Source of the DNA: Sinobacterium norvegicum
GTDB lineage: Bacteria > Pseudomonadota > Gammaproteobacteria > Pseudomonadales > Sinobacteriaceae
DNA: 64,000 bases
Assembly: GCF_923077115.1 (NCBI RefSeq)
Contig: NZ_CAKLPX010000002.1
Location: 372,001 to 436,000, forward strand
Reading direction: 5' to 3'
Shown: piece after piece, positions 35,294 through 44,119 of the stretch
How positions within the stretch are numbered: the first letter of the stretch is position 1
Layout: the number at the start of each line of letters is the position of its first letter
The notes under the pieces: generated by a model
Databases searched by the model: none
What the model saw: the letters and a program-made list of their open reading frames with translations, nothing else
Told to the model about the DNA's origin: nothing
Made by a program: the position numbers and the translations under genes

Positions 35294-36217
35294 TTACTGG
35301 CAGTATTGCTGCGCATATTGTTCGCTTTGTCGCACCGCCTGCTGCTGCTCATAAAGATACATATTGTCGAGTAGTATTTGTTTTCTGAGCCTTAACATCG
35401 TTGAGACTTGTGGCTGTGGTTGATAGTTGGCCAGTAGTCTCTCGACCATGACCAGGTGGCTATAGCTATCGATGTCCTGTTCCGGGTTATTATCATCCTG
35501 ACTATAAAACTGCATCAGTGCGATGAAGCCATCAATAGAGCACTGTGCCCGGGCCTGAAATAATAGTTCCGGATGACGTCGCTGCTCGGGGCTGCTGTAT
35601 TGCATGAACAGCTCGACCTGGGCGATGGCCAGCCCCTCGGCGGCAGCGGCTTCTAAGTGCTGGCGAATACTGCTGTTGTTTATCTCGATAGCCTGCCCAG
35701 TCTCTGCCAGTTGTTGGCAGCTGAGATAACGATTAATCAGTTGTTGTTTTTGTCGCTCCACGGCCGGTTGTTGCTCGGGGTGGTTTTGCTGCCGTTGCTC
35801 TAGGTGACGCAGTTGCTGGTTCAATACCTGATCGCTGATTGGCTGACGGCACTGTTTTAACAGGCGAAAGAGTAGGTACTCACTCTCGGCTTCTATATCG
35901 TCCGCACCGTGTCGCGCGTAGGCGATAAGCGCCGGTACCTGATCTGGGCTGATGCGATAGCGTTGTTGTGCCGGGTAGAATATTGGTTTGTTGCTGGCTT
36001 GCCGAGGAGTTGGCTGCTGCTTGGCGACAGAATACGTTACTGGCGGTGTTGTGTCGCGGTGGTTGGCCGCCGAGGGAGGGGGGCGTACTGCAATAGGGCT
36101 GGCGGGTGTCGACAGCGGCAGTGGTTGCTGGTGTGTCGCGCTGGCGACAAATAGACTGGCCGCTACCACGACGAGGGTGAGGCCGATCACAGCAAAGAGT
36201 AATTCGCGTTGTTTCAC
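35294..36217 (-). CDS. Hypothetical membrane-anchored protein
   Basis: 307 residues. One N-terminal membrane segment (residues 8-26) is followed by a Pro-rich linker (residues about 30-75) and a Gln-rich, all-helical domain containing six Cys residues. The helical part has Sel1-like hints (AAAEGLAIAQVELFMQYSS) but no clean repeat. It probably faces the periplasm. Function is not recognised. It is upstream of the MFS-fusion gene in the same direction, with 172 bp between them. Confidence 0.7.
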   Translation of the reverse strand: MKQRELLFAVIGLTLVVVAASLFVASATHQQPLPLSTPASPIAVRPPPSAANHRDTTPPVTYSVAKQQPTPRQASNKPIFYPAQQRYRISPDQVPALIAYARHGADDIEAESEYLLFRLLKQCRQPISDQVLNQQLRHLEQRQQNHPEQQPAVERQKQQLINRYLSCQQLAETGQAIEINNSSIRQHLEAAAAEGLAIAQVELFMQYSSPEQRRHPELLFQARAQCSIDGFIALMQFYSQDDNNPEQDIDSYSHLVMVERLLANYQPQPQVSTMLRLRKQILLDNMYLYEQQQAVRQSEQYAQQYCQ

Positions 36218-36288
36218 CGGCCTTCCTCTGCCTTATCACTGTCTATTGACGCTAAGAGTAAAACGATGGGTTGGCAATAGCTGGGCGT

Positions 36289-36897
36289 TTATTCGCCGCC
36301 AAATAAGCCATCGATATTGCGTTTCAAGGTTTTTTCCCACAGCCGGTCGTGCTGTACCAGGTCGAGATAGTCGATGGTTGCGGCGGCCTTGCCGTCGATC
36401 TCGATAAAGTTATCAACCACATCGAGCTGTTTTGAATCATTTTCAAATAAGCTGAAGCCGATGACCATCCACAACAGGGATTGGCCCTGGGCAATAGCAT
36501 CGGCCTTATCGAAACCACTGGCCATCAACGGCTCGGCAATGGCGTCGATGATGGCCACCATCTGCAGTGCCGGCAGTGAATTATTAAACAGTGATAGCAG
36601 CCGACCATCACAGTTGAGCTGCTGTCGCAGCCCGTCGAGGAAGCGGGTGAGTTGCTGCCGCGCCGGTAGACGGGTGTCGTGTGCCAGGTGATCAATTTTA
36701 AACAGGTGGGCGGTGAGGGCGACAACCAGTGCCTGTTTATTAGCAAAATAGCTGTACAGCGATGGCGCAGTAATATTGAGCTCGGCGGCAACCTTGCGGA
36801 AGCTCAGCTCTTTTTCGCCACCCTGTTGCACGAGTTTTAAGGCGGCGGCTAAAATTTCTTCGCGGCTGGTGAGGCTGGGTCTGCCTACTTTTTTCAT
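36289..36897 (-). CDS. TetR-family regulator
   Basis: 202 residues. The N-terminal helix-turn-helix (GRPSLTSREEILAAALKLVQ, then LNITAPSLYSYFANKQALV) is typical. The C-terminal ligand domain is variable. It is divergent from the phosphotransferase-like gene and next to a perfect 10+5+10 palindrome, its likely operator. It probably represses both genes until a ligand binds (family knowledge plus position). Confidence 0.9.
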   Translation of the reverse strand: MKKVGRPSLTSREEILAAALKLVQQGGEKELSFRKVAAELNITAPSLYSYFANKQALVVALTAHLFKIDHLAHDTRLPARQQLTRFLDGLRQQLNCDGRLLSLFNNSLPALQMVAIIDAIAEPLMASGFDKADAIAQGQSLLWMVIGFSLFENDSKQLDVVDNFIEIDGKAAATIDYLDLVQHDRLWEKTLKRNIDGLFGGE

Positions 36898-36968
36898 TAT
36901 TGAGTCCGGTGGCGGGGTGGTTAAGCAAGGTTAACAATTATTCTAACACTGTTCGTTAAAACTGAGGT

Positions 36969-36993
36969 ATTATTTTAACAGTGTTAAAATAAT
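36969..36993. promoter_or_regulatory. Palindromic TetR operator
   Basis: ATTATTTTAA and TTAAAATAAT are perfect 10-bp arms around CAGTG. A degenerate second copy (containing TAACACTGTT) lies at about 36944-36960. Both fall between the divergent TetR and phosphotransferase-like genes. Confidence 0.78.
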
Positions 36994-37078
36994 ATGATAA
37001 ATGCAACCACCACCGGCCACCTGCGCCGCTTCGTGTCTGTTGCCAACGCTGGATAACGTCAAGCCCTGGAGGGATGTT

Positions 37079-38161
37079 GTGAGTACGCAAGATAAAGTCA
37101 ATGAAACGGTAAGACCGACGCCAACAATGGATAATCCCGAGAGTATTCGTCTGGCGTTACAGGATTGGATGTCACAACAGTTGGCCACTGAGGTCGTGAT
37201 TGCCGAACTCCATGTTCCCGAGGGCACCGGCATGTCGAATGTGACGCTGCTGTTTGATGCCGTGGCCAATGGCCAGGGGGAAAGTTATGTCGCCAGAATC
37301 CAGCCCCAAGGTGAGGGGCTGGCGTTTCCCAGTTACGATTTAAAAATGCAGTGTGTGATGATGCAGGCAGTGGCCGAAAGCTGCGCCGCACCGATGCCCA
37401 ATATCATCGGCGAGGAGAGCGATGCCGGCGTATTGGGTATGCCGTTTTATATTATGACCAAGACCTGCGGTATTATCCCGCCCGACCTGCCGCCTTATCA
37501 TATGGACGGTTGGCTGAAGGAGACGACGGCGGAGAATCGCAATCGTGTATGGATGGCAGGTATCGACGAGATGGCCAAGGTGAATACCCTGGATATAACC
37601 CAGCCGTTGATGGCGGCGGCGATTGCCTCGGAGTCGTTCCCTAAATCACTGACCGAGCAGATACAATATTGGGATGACTACTACGCTTGGGGTTATGGTA
37701 ATCATGTCAATGCCAGCTGTGAACAGGCGCTGGCTTGGCTGAAGGACAATCAGCCAGAGGAGCAGGTGAGGGCACTGTGTTGGGGGGACTCGCGCATGGC
37801 CAACGTGATTTTCAAAGAAGATATGAGTGGTGTGGCGGCGTTGATCGACTGGGAGATGTTAGCCCTGGGTGATCCGTTACAGGACATTGCCTGGTGGATT
37901 TATATGGATGAGCTAATGAGTACCGGCATCGGTGTCGAGCGTATAGAGGGGATTCCCGACCGCTTGCAGTCGGCACAACGTTGGGCCGACAAGACCGGTT
38001 TGAGCATCGATAATCTTCATTACTATTTGATCTTTGCCGCCATGCGATTCGCGCTGATTTTAGGGCGTATGTCGATTGCCGGTGGCAATGCAGAAAACAC
38101 AGGGGGAGGCTTCGAGGCAGTCTATCTGCAGGGGCTGCTCGACCAGTTGCCGAAGCAGTAA
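37079..38161 (+). CDS. Phosphotransferase-family protein (APH/ACAD10-like)
   Basis: 360 residues from a GTG with a strong GGAGGGA ribosome site. The kinase-like fold of aminoglycoside phosphotransferases is shown by VARIQPQGEG (ATP-lysine strand replaced by Arg-rich form), the catalytic loop LCWGDSRMANVIF and the metal-binding IDWEMLALGDPLQDI. This branch is typically found with acyl-CoA dehydrogenases and beta-oxidation genes and is thought to act on hydroxyacyl substrates, not antibiotics. An in-frame upstream codon (37001) lies within the operator region and is less likely. Confidence 0.86.
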   Translation: MSTQDKVNETVRPTPTMDNPESIRLALQDWMSQQLATEVVIAELHVPEGTGMSNVTLLFDAVANGQGESYVARIQPQGEGLAFPSYDLKMQCVMMQAVAESCAAPMPNIIGEESDAGVLGMPFYIMTKTCGIIPPDLPPYHMDGWLKETTAENRNRVWMAGIDEMAKVNTLDITQPLMAAAIASESFPKSLTEQIQYWDDYYAWGYGNHVNASCEQALAWLKDNQPEEQVRALCWGDSRMANVIFKEDMSGVAALIDWEMLALGDPLQDIAWWIYMDELMSTGIGVERIEGIPDRLQSAQRWADKTGLSIDNLHYYLIFAAMRFALILGRMSIAGGNAENTGGGFEAVYLQGLLDQLPKQ

Positions 38162-38183
38162 GCCCTATAGACTTTAATGGTTG

Positions 38184-38219
38184 AAAAGCCCTCGCCGATG
38201 ATTCGGCGAGGGCTTTTTT
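38184..38219. terminator. Bidirectional terminator
   Basis: AAAAGCCCTCGCCGA pairs with TCGGCGAGGGCTTTT around TGAT, with A and T tracts on either side. It lies between the convergent phosphotransferase-like gene and the TetR gene. Confidence 0.92.
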
Positions 38220-38227
38220 GTGGCTGT

Positions 38228-38863
38228 TTATTCTTGCTGTGCAAAGAATTGGTTTTCTAATATTTCAACCAACACCCGCATCGAGTTTTTTAGCGAGCCG
38301 GCCTGTAAGCCATATTGGAACAGGGCGACACCGACGCCGCTGCCGAGTACCGCATTAAACATGTCCATCGGATCGGCGTCAGAGGCCAACTCACCGGTGA
38401 GCTGGGCGTCGGTTAGCATGGTGGTCAGCGCCGTTAATATGGCATTGTTTTCCTCGACCAGGGGCTCGGTCAATTCTGGATGGCGACGCATCTCTATCGG
38501 TACGGCGGCCAGTAAGCCGGTAATAGTACTGTCGCTGTCGTGGGCCTCTGCCGACGCCATTAAGATCGAGGTAATGGCCTGTTTCAACGACTCGGCCGAG
38601 ACGATGGCTTCCATATAGCGGGGTAATAAAATCTGCTGGGTGTCGACCACGCAGGCGATGTATAGGGCTAACTTCGAAGGGAAGTAAGCGTACAGCGCCG
38701 CATGACTCATGCCCATTGCCTTGCCGACATCCTTAAAGGTGGTTTGGCTGTATCCCTGTTCTGCAAACAGCTTGCGTGCTGCCGGCATCAGCCGGGCCAG
38801 GGTTTGTTCTTTGTTGCTGCCCTTGGGGCGGCCAGATCGTGTGGGGGTGGCGGCGTCGGCCAT
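38228..38863 (-). CDS. TetR-family regulator of the hydroxylase operon
   Basis: 211 residues. The N-terminal DNA-binding region reads SGRPKGSNKEQTLARLMPAA and FKDVGKAMGMSHAALYAYFP. The start at 38863 (MADAATPTRSG) is preferred over a longer frame from 38917, which runs into the operator region. It is divergent from the fatty-acid-hydroxylase-like operon and lies beside two copies of the same operator-like sequence. Confidence 0.9.
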   Translation of the reverse strand: MADAATPTRSGRPKGSNKEQTLARLMPAARKLFAEQGYSQTTFKDVGKAMGMSHAALYAYFPSKLALYIACVVDTQQILLPRYMEAIVSAESLKQAITSILMASAEAHDSDSTITGLLAAVPIEMRRHPELTEPLVEENNAILTALTTMLTDAQLTGELASDADPMDMFNAVLGSGVGVALFQYGLQAGSLKNSMRVLVEILENQFFAQQE

Positions 38864-38918
38864 AGCAATAGTTCTCAACGGGGTAATGTCTACACATGGT
38901 AACAGCTTTATCAGCAAT

Positions 38919-38982
38919 AAATTACTTGCATGTAACTTAGTTCAGGGGAATAATTGGCTGTAAATTACACGGTAGTAACTTA
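38919..38982. promoter_or_regulatory. Duplicated TetR operator
   Basis: AAATTAC-N6-GTAACTTA occurs twice, at 38919-38939 and 38962-38982, 43 bp apart (about four helical turns). The half-sites are inverted (TTAC/GTAA). The pair sits exactly between the divergent TetR and hydroxylase genes. Confidence 0.75.
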
Positions 38983-39010
38983 ACAGAATAACAGGTCATA
39001 GGTAAATACG

Positions 39011-39823
39011 ATGCAGCTTGGATTTGCTCTCTGGCAATATATTGCCATTACTTTGGTTGGGGCCAATGTCTTATACGTTGGTGTTGGCGGCGCGGTGCAC
39101 TGGTGGTATTACGTTAAAAATAAAAGTAATGCCAAGCGTTGGAAGATTCAGTCGAGCAAGTTTTTATCGAAGAAGCTGGATCGCGAGGCGATGTGGCTGG
39201 GGCTGTTTAATATGAATCTGGCCTCCGGTGCCTTTGGTGTCATCGGCTGGGGCGTGTTCGAACACGGCTGGTCACGACTTTACTATGATTTTGGCAGCCA
39301 CGGCTGGGATTACACGCTGCTGAGTATGTTTCTCTGCTGGCTGTTTATCGAGACCTGTGCTTTTTACCTGCATGCCGGTGGTCACATCGGCTGGTTTTAT
39401 AAAAATATTCACTCGATACATCACCGTTACAGCGCGCCGACGTTCTGGACTATTTCGGCCATGCACCCACTGGAGTGGATACTGCATAGCTCTTATATTA
39501 TCTTGCCGGCGTTTATTATTCCGATGCATTTATATGTCTATGGCTTTGTTGTGGCGATGACGTTTGTGCTGGGCTATTGGGATCACTGCGGCATCAAACT
39601 GCCCCGGATTCCGCTCCATGGCTCCAATAAATTTCACGATGATCACCATAAGTATTTCCATGTCAATTTCGGTTTCACCTGCAGCCTGTTCGACCGCATA
39701 CACAACACCATACGCCGAGATGGCCACCACTACACCGAGTTGAGCTTCAACGGCGGTAAGGGGGTGGTGAAAAAACCAGAAGAGCTTGGCAGTAATGCTG
39801 TCGGCCCCGTCGTCGATTACTAA
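39011..39823 (+). CDS. Fatty acid hydroxylase/sterol desaturase-family membrane protein
   Basis: 270 residues with about four membrane segments. The di-iron histidine boxes are intact: HAGGH (residues 121-125), HSIHH (134-138) and a C-terminal HDDHHKYFH (near 213-221). Enzymes of this family hydroxylate or desaturate sterols, fatty acids, carotenoids or sphingolipids using O2. The product is an inner-membrane protein of unknown substrate. A membrane protein of unknown family follows after 39 bp, and both are downstream of the duplicated operator. Confidence 0.9.
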   Translation: MQLGFALWQYIAITLVGANVLYVGVGGAVHWWYYVKNKSNAKRWKIQSSKFLSKKLDREAMWLGLFNMNLASGAFGVIGWGVFEHGWSRLYYDFGSHGWDYTLLSMFLCWLFIETCAFYLHAGGHIGWFYKNIHSIHHRYSAPTFWTISAMHPLEWILHSSYIILPAFIIPMHLYVYGFVVAMTFVLGYWDHCGIKLPRIPLHGSNKFHDDHHKYFHVNFGFTCSLFDRIHNTIRRDGHHYTELSFNGGKGVVKKPEELGSNAVGPVVDY

Positions 39824-39862
39824 TATTGATCGACACCATAATAATAAAAAAATGAGAAAGTG

Positions 39863-40897
39863 ATGAGCGAACATATTTCCTATGCGATGAATAACGCCGA
39901 GGCGACCAATGCATTGGTGTATTTTAACTCGCCGGCGATGATAAAGGATTGGTCTTTCTTGGCGATCGAATGGCTGCTGATTATCGGCTTCGTATTAACG
40001 GTTGTACATGCGATTCGTTACAGTCGCCAGCATCAAACACCGGCGGCGATTTACACCCTGGTTGGTGCGTTATTGTACGGCCTGGCGATGGATATAATTT
40101 CCTATTACACGGTGGAAAACTTCTGGCACGGTGAGTTCTCGGTGATGTTTTTGTACAACCGTTTGCCGTTGTATATCGCCTTGTTTTATCCGACGTTTAT
40201 GTATCATATCTACATGACTATTCGGCGCTTTGACTTCTCGCCGGCGGTGGAAGCAATCAGTGCCGGCTTTATGGCGGGAACCCTATATTTAATATTCGAC
40301 AATATTGGCCCTCAGTTAGGCTGGTGGATTTGGGATCGCGCCGACCCCAGCACCTTGCCCTATGTCGATAGTGTGCCGCTGACCAGCTATCACTGGTTTT
40401 TCATGTTTATGATTGCCTTCGCCTTTATAGCCCGCAAGGTCTGTTGGCAGTGGCCTGAGCAAGACGCCAGCAAGGTGAAGCTGTACAGTGGTATTGCCTT
40501 GATGCCGATCACGGTGATTGTTCTGGGTTCGGTGTTGTTTATCCCCTATAACCTGTTTTCCAAGGGGGTGCCGCCCTGGGATATGTTGCCCTGGGATAAG
40601 TCGTTAGTCGGGGCGGCTGTTTTTCACTGCCTGAGCTTCACTGCCGCGGGGTTTGTATACTTACTCAATTATCGGCGCTCGTCGCAGCCTCGGGACACCT
40701 TGCTAATGATCTTCCCGCTGGCGTTTATTACCGGTCATTTATATGTCTATATCGCCAATTTTAGTCTGTTCTTTAATCTGACAGGCGATGGCTTAACCAC
40801 AGAGGGCTTGGCAATCGGTAATTTACCGGCTGTATTGGTGGCAATCGTCGTTGGCACGGCGATGATTTTGTACGCTAATCAGCCGACTAAAGACTAG
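39863..40897 (+). CDS. Multi-pass membrane protein of unknown function
   Basis: 344 residues with about nine membrane helices and short loops. Conserved-looking polar and aromatic residues occur inside or beside helices (YYTVENFWHGEF, FDNIGPQLGWWIWD, SYHWFFMF). I do not recognise the family with certainty; it may belong to a DUF shared by bacteria and animals. The GAGAAAG ribosome site supports 39863. The tight linkage to the hydroxylase gene suggests that it acts on, moves or helps to handle the same lipid (inference). A terminator follows directly. Confidence 0.78.
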   Translation: MSEHISYAMNNAEATNALVYFNSPAMIKDWSFLAIEWLLIIGFVLTVVHAIRYSRQHQTPAAIYTLVGALLYGLAMDIISYYTVENFWHGEFSVMFLYNRLPLYIALFYPTFMYHIYMTIRRFDFSPAVEAISAGFMAGTLYLIFDNIGPQLGWWIWDRADPSTLPYVDSVPLTSYHWFFMFMIAFAFIARKVCWQWPEQDASKVKLYSGIALMPITVIVLGSVLFIPYNLFSKGVPPWDMLPWDKSLVGAAVFHCLSFTAAGFVYLLNYRRSSQPRDTLLMIFPLAFITGHLYVYIANFSLFFNLTGDGLTTEGLAIGNLPAVLVAIVVGTAMILYANQPTKD

Positions 40898-40921
40898 CGT
40901 TAGACTTATATAAGGTGTTTT

Positions 40922-40949
40922 AAAAAAGAGGCTGCGGCCTCTTTTTTTT
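40922..40949 (+). terminator. Rho-independent terminator
   Basis: AAAAAAGAGGC pairs with GCCTCTTTTTTTT around a short loop and ends in a long T run, 25 bp after the membrane-protein stop codon. Confidence 0.9.
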
Positions 40950-40983
40950 CGCATGGTTAAAAATATATTGGACGGAAAACAAG

Positions 40984-41025
40984 AATAATGATAATTAGTA
41001 TCGATTGTTGTTGATAATCATTATC
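40984..41025. promoter_or_regulatory. Two Fur boxes upstream of the TonB receptor
   Basis: AATAATGATAATTAGTATC (40984-41002) and GTTGTTGATAATCATTATC (41007-41025) each match the 19-bp Fur consensus at 16 positions. The second contains the perfect core GATAATCATTATC. They lie 71-112 bp before the receptor start and imply repression by iron-loaded Fur. Confidence 0.88.
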
Positions 41026-41095
41026 GTTTTAATTATTATTGCGCCCATAAAAATCAACACGTTTACTATACCTTACAACCTAGGATGTCGCCCCG

Positions 41096-43300
41096 ATGCA
41101 ATTACGCCCGCTTGTTTTAGCCATTGCCATGGTTAGTTCAGCCTCTGCTATGGCAGAAGCTGAAACCACTAAAAAAGATCAGTACTACCTCGAAGAAGTT
41201 ACTATTATTGGCTCTAAGAGCAATGCCCAAACCGCGGCTGGCTCAGCAACAGTGTTAGACAGTGAAGATTTGGCGGTGTTTAATTTTACTGATATCAACC
41301 AAGTGTTAGCTGATGTCCCCGGCGTCTATGCTGCGGCGGAAGAAGGGTTTGGTTTGCGCCCCAATATCGGTATCCGTGGTTCGGGTACTGAGCGTAGCGG
41401 TAAGGTGACGATGATGGAAGATGGCGTCCTGGTTGCGCCGGCGCCTTACTCTAATCCAGAAGCCTATTACTTCCCGACCACCAGCAGAATGTCTGGCGTC
41501 GAAGTATTGAAGGGTGCCCCGTTATTAGCCTATGGCCCTGCTACCGTTGGTGGCGCGATTAACTTTGTCTCGACACCCATCCCCAGCGAAGAATTGGCCG
41601 GTAGCATCAAGGCGGAGTATGGCGAGTACAATAGCCACCGACTACTGGGTAATATTGGTGGCTCTGGTGATGTTTATGGCTGGTTGATCGAAGGTCAGCA
41701 ATACGGCAGCGATGGTTTCCATGATATCGATAATTCCAGCAACGATACCGGTTTTGATAAGCAGGATGTGATGGCCAAGTTTCGCTTGAATACACCATCT
41801 GATTTCGGTGGCATGTATCAGCAGCTTGATTTCAAACTACAGTATGGCGAAGAGAGTTCTGATCAATCCTATACCGGCACCACCGATGCCGACTTCGATG
41901 CGGATCCGGATCGTCGTTACGGTTTGACCGCCGAAGATCAGATGAATAACGATCGCACTGCGGCCTCTATCAATTATTTGATCAGTGTTAACGACAGCTT
42001 AGATGTTAAGGCGTTAGCTTACTATGCCAAGTACCAGCGTGACTGGTTCAAGCTTAACAAAATTAACGGTGGTAGCATTGGCGGTGTTATCGATGATGCT
42101 AACAATGGTGACCAGGGGGCGCAGGATATTCTCGATGGCAGCGCAGAAGCCGACCTACGTATCAAGCACAATAACCGTGAATACACCTCGCAGGGTATTC
42201 AGTTGGCGGCGGATTATCGCTTCAATACCTCGTCTATCTCACACCAACTAAACACTGGCGTTAGATTGCACAGTGATGAGATGGATCGCTATCAGCCCGA
42301 GGAAGATTGGTATCAAGATGCCGACGGCAACTTAAGCTATGTTGGCGAACATGACAACGGCGAGATCAGCGGCAGCAACAACCGTATCGAAACCGGTGAT
42401 GCAATCAGCTTCTGGGCCGTCGATACGATTGCGGTTAACGATAAGTTGAATGTGACGTTGGCATTGCGCTATGAAGATGCTGAAACCGAGCGTAAAGAAT
42501 ACGGCGATAACAACCGCGATGTACTGGCCAAGACACGTAATAACTCGGTGCAGGAATGGCTGCCAGGCGCTGCTTTCACCTACCAGGTCAACGATGCTGT
42601 TCAATTGTTAGCCGGCGTACACAAAGGTATGGCTCTGCCGAGTGGTGGTGCTAAAGACGGTACCGACCCTGAATTATCGATGAACTATGAGTTTGGTGGT
42701 CGTTACAACAGCGGTGACCTCAGCGGTGAGCTGATCGGCTTCTACAGCGACTATGAAAACACTGTGCAGAACTGTTCTGATGCCAACCCCTGTGACAGCG
42801 GTGCTACCACCGGTTCGTATAGCTTGGGTGAGTCTGAGGTTCAGGGTGTCGAGGCGGTATTGGCCTACAATGGCCTTGCCGCTGGCGGCCTAACGTTCCC
42901 GCTAAGCGCAACTTATACCTATACCGATGCAGAGATTACAACCACGGCCGATGGCGGCGAATATACTAAGGGTGATCAAATTAAGTATATTCCCGAAAAT
43001 CAGTTCGCACTGACGGCCGGTGTTGTTGCCAACCGTTGGAGCAGCCATTTACGCGCCAACTACGTCAGCTCGAGCTGTACTGAAACGGGTTGTAATCAGA
43101 TGGCTGACGATACTTTCAGCAAGACTGATGACTTGTTTGTCATCGACTTCGTCGCTCGCCTCGATGTCGCAGCTAACACCAGTACGTATGTTAAAGTGGA
43201 TAACATCCTCGATGAACAGGCCATTGTTTCTCGTAGTCCGTATGGCGCTCGTGGTAATAAGCCTCGCACAGCCTTGGTCGGTGTTGACTTCACGTTCTAA
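41096..43300 (+). CDS. TonB-dependent outer-membrane receptor, FecA-like
   Basis: 734 residues. A signal peptide (MQLRPLVLAIAMVSSASAMA) is followed by the TonB box region (YYLEEVTIIGSKS), a plug domain (INQVLADVPGVYAAAEEG, then RPNIGIRGSG) and a 22-strand-type barrel ending in the aromatic residue Phe (VDFTF). VEVLKGAPLLAYGPATVGGA is the usual plug/barrel junction. Similarity in the plug is closest to ferric-citrate/siderophore receptors. Upstream Fur boxes support an iron-complex ligand. No TonB, ExbB or periplasmic binding gene is adjacent. A terminator follows. Confidence 0.93.
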   Translation: MQLRPLVLAIAMVSSASAMAEAETTKKDQYYLEEVTIIGSKSNAQTAAGSATVLDSEDLAVFNFTDINQVLADVPGVYAAAEEGFGLRPNIGIRGSGTERSGKVTMMEDGVLVAPAPYSNPEAYYFPTTSRMSGVEVLKGAPLLAYGPATVGGAINFVSTPIPSEELAGSIKAEYGEYNSHRLLGNIGGSGDVYGWLIEGQQYGSDGFHDIDNSSNDTGFDKQDVMAKFRLNTPSDFGGMYQQLDFKLQYGEESSDQSYTGTTDADFDADPDRRYGLTAEDQMNNDRTAASINYLISVNDSLDVKALAYYAKYQRDWFKLNKINGGSIGGVIDDANNGDQGAQDILDGSAEADLRIKHNNREYTSQGIQLAADYRFNTSSISHQLNTGVRLHSDEMDRYQPEEDWYQDADGNLSYVGEHDNGEISGSNNRIETGDAISFWAVDTIAVNDKLNVTLALRYEDAETERKEYGDNNRDVLAKTRNNSVQEWLPGAAFTYQVNDAVQLLAGVHKGMALPSGGAKDGTDPELSMNYEFGGRYNSGDLSGELIGFYSDYENTVQNCSDANPCDSGATTGSYSLGESEVQGVEAVLAYNGLAAGGLTFPLSATYTYTDAEITTTADGGEYTKGDQIKYIPENQFALTAGVVANRWSSHLRANYVSSSCTETGCNQMADDTFSKTDDLFVIDFVARLDVAANTSTYVKVDNILDEQAIVSRSPYGARGNKPRTALVGVDFTF

Positions 43301-43323
43301 AATTTGAGGTTTCGACCGACACG

Positions 43324-43353
43324 AAAAAAACCGCCTTTATTGGCGGTTTTTTT
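43324..43353 (+). terminator. Rho-independent terminator after the TonB receptor
   Basis: AAAAAAACCGCC pairs with GGCGGTTTTTTT around TTTATT. It can also serve the convergent TetR gene. Confidence 0.92.
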
Positions 43354-43405
43354 ATGATTTGAATTCACCGCTGGCCACCGTGCATCAGGGCTGTTGTCAG
43401 GGTGA

Positions 43406-43993
43406 TTATTGCCTCGGCTCAAGCACAGGGCTAACAACGACACGCAAGTAGTGTCGTAGCTTTGCCTCATCAGTCCCGTATTCCCCGGGGTAGCTAACCA
43501 GTGAATGCATCAGCCGACTGACCCAGTCACTGAGGATTTCGAGGCTGAGATTGTCAGCCACCTCGCCGTTGGCCTTGGCCTGGTCGTAATTGTGCTGCAG
43601 TGATTGATAGGTGGTCTGATACAGCTCATGCGGATTTAAGTTGCCCTGCTGTTGGTTGCCCGACTCATCGCCGAACAGCAGGGCCTGCATCGGGTAGTGG
43701 TGGCGGCGCTGCATAATAAAGATAATACTCTCGGTGACCACGCCGTGCAGTGAGGACTGGCCAGCCAGGGTTTTTCTCAGCTCGATCAGCGACTGCTGCG
43801 ACTCGCGCTCAATGACCCTATCGAGTAGTTGCCTTTTATTGTTGGCGTGTCGGTAGACGGTGGCGCGGCTGATGCCGCTGTATTTGGCAACACCCTCTAA
43901 ATTGGTCTGCTGCAAACCGTCGCGCTGATAGCAGGCGATGGCGGCATCGATGATTCTATTCAGTGTGTCGGTTGATTTCTTCGTCTTTGCCAA
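43406..43993 (-). CDS. TetR-family regulator
   Basis: 195 residues starting at a TTG with a GGGTGAG ribosome site. The helix-turn-helix reads LEGVAKYSGISRATVYRHANN. It is divergent from the VOC-flavoprotein operon, with a perfect 11-bp-arm inverted repeat between them. It probably represses that operon and itself. Confidence 0.88.
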   Translation of the reverse strand: MAKTKKSTDTLNRIIDAAIACYQRDGLQQTNLEGVAKYSGISRATVYRHANNKRQLLDRVIERESQQSLIELRKTLAGQSSLHGVVTESIIFIMQRRHHYPMQALLFGDESGNQQQGNLNPHELYQTTYQSLQHNYDQAKANGEVADNLSLEILSDWVSRLMHSLVSYPGEYGTDEAKLRHYLRVVVSPVLEPRQ

Positions 43994-44007
43994 GGCGGTC
44001 TCACCCT

Positions 44008-44099
44008 ATCTCAAAAGCATTAATTATATTTTAGGCGGTGCTGTGGTGTCTTGTCGCTCACCGTGTTTTGAGATAAATTAACATAAAAATCTCAAAACA
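44008..44099. promoter_or_regulatory. TetR operator: inverted repeat plus extra half-site
   Basis: TGTTTTGAGAT (44064-44074) and ATCTCAAAACA (44089-44099) are perfectly complementary. A third half-site, ATCTCAAAA, lies at 44008-44016 close to the TetR start. The inverted repeat ends 21 bp before the VOC gene start, overlapping its probable promoter. Confidence 0.82.
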
Positions 44100-44119
44100 A
44101 AAGCAATAAGTGAGGCGTT

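Noticed and set aside
37079-38161. Aminoglycoside resistance enzyme
   Set aside because: The catalytic loop has the WGDxRxxN form typical of the acyl-metabolism-associated branch, and there is no resistance context.
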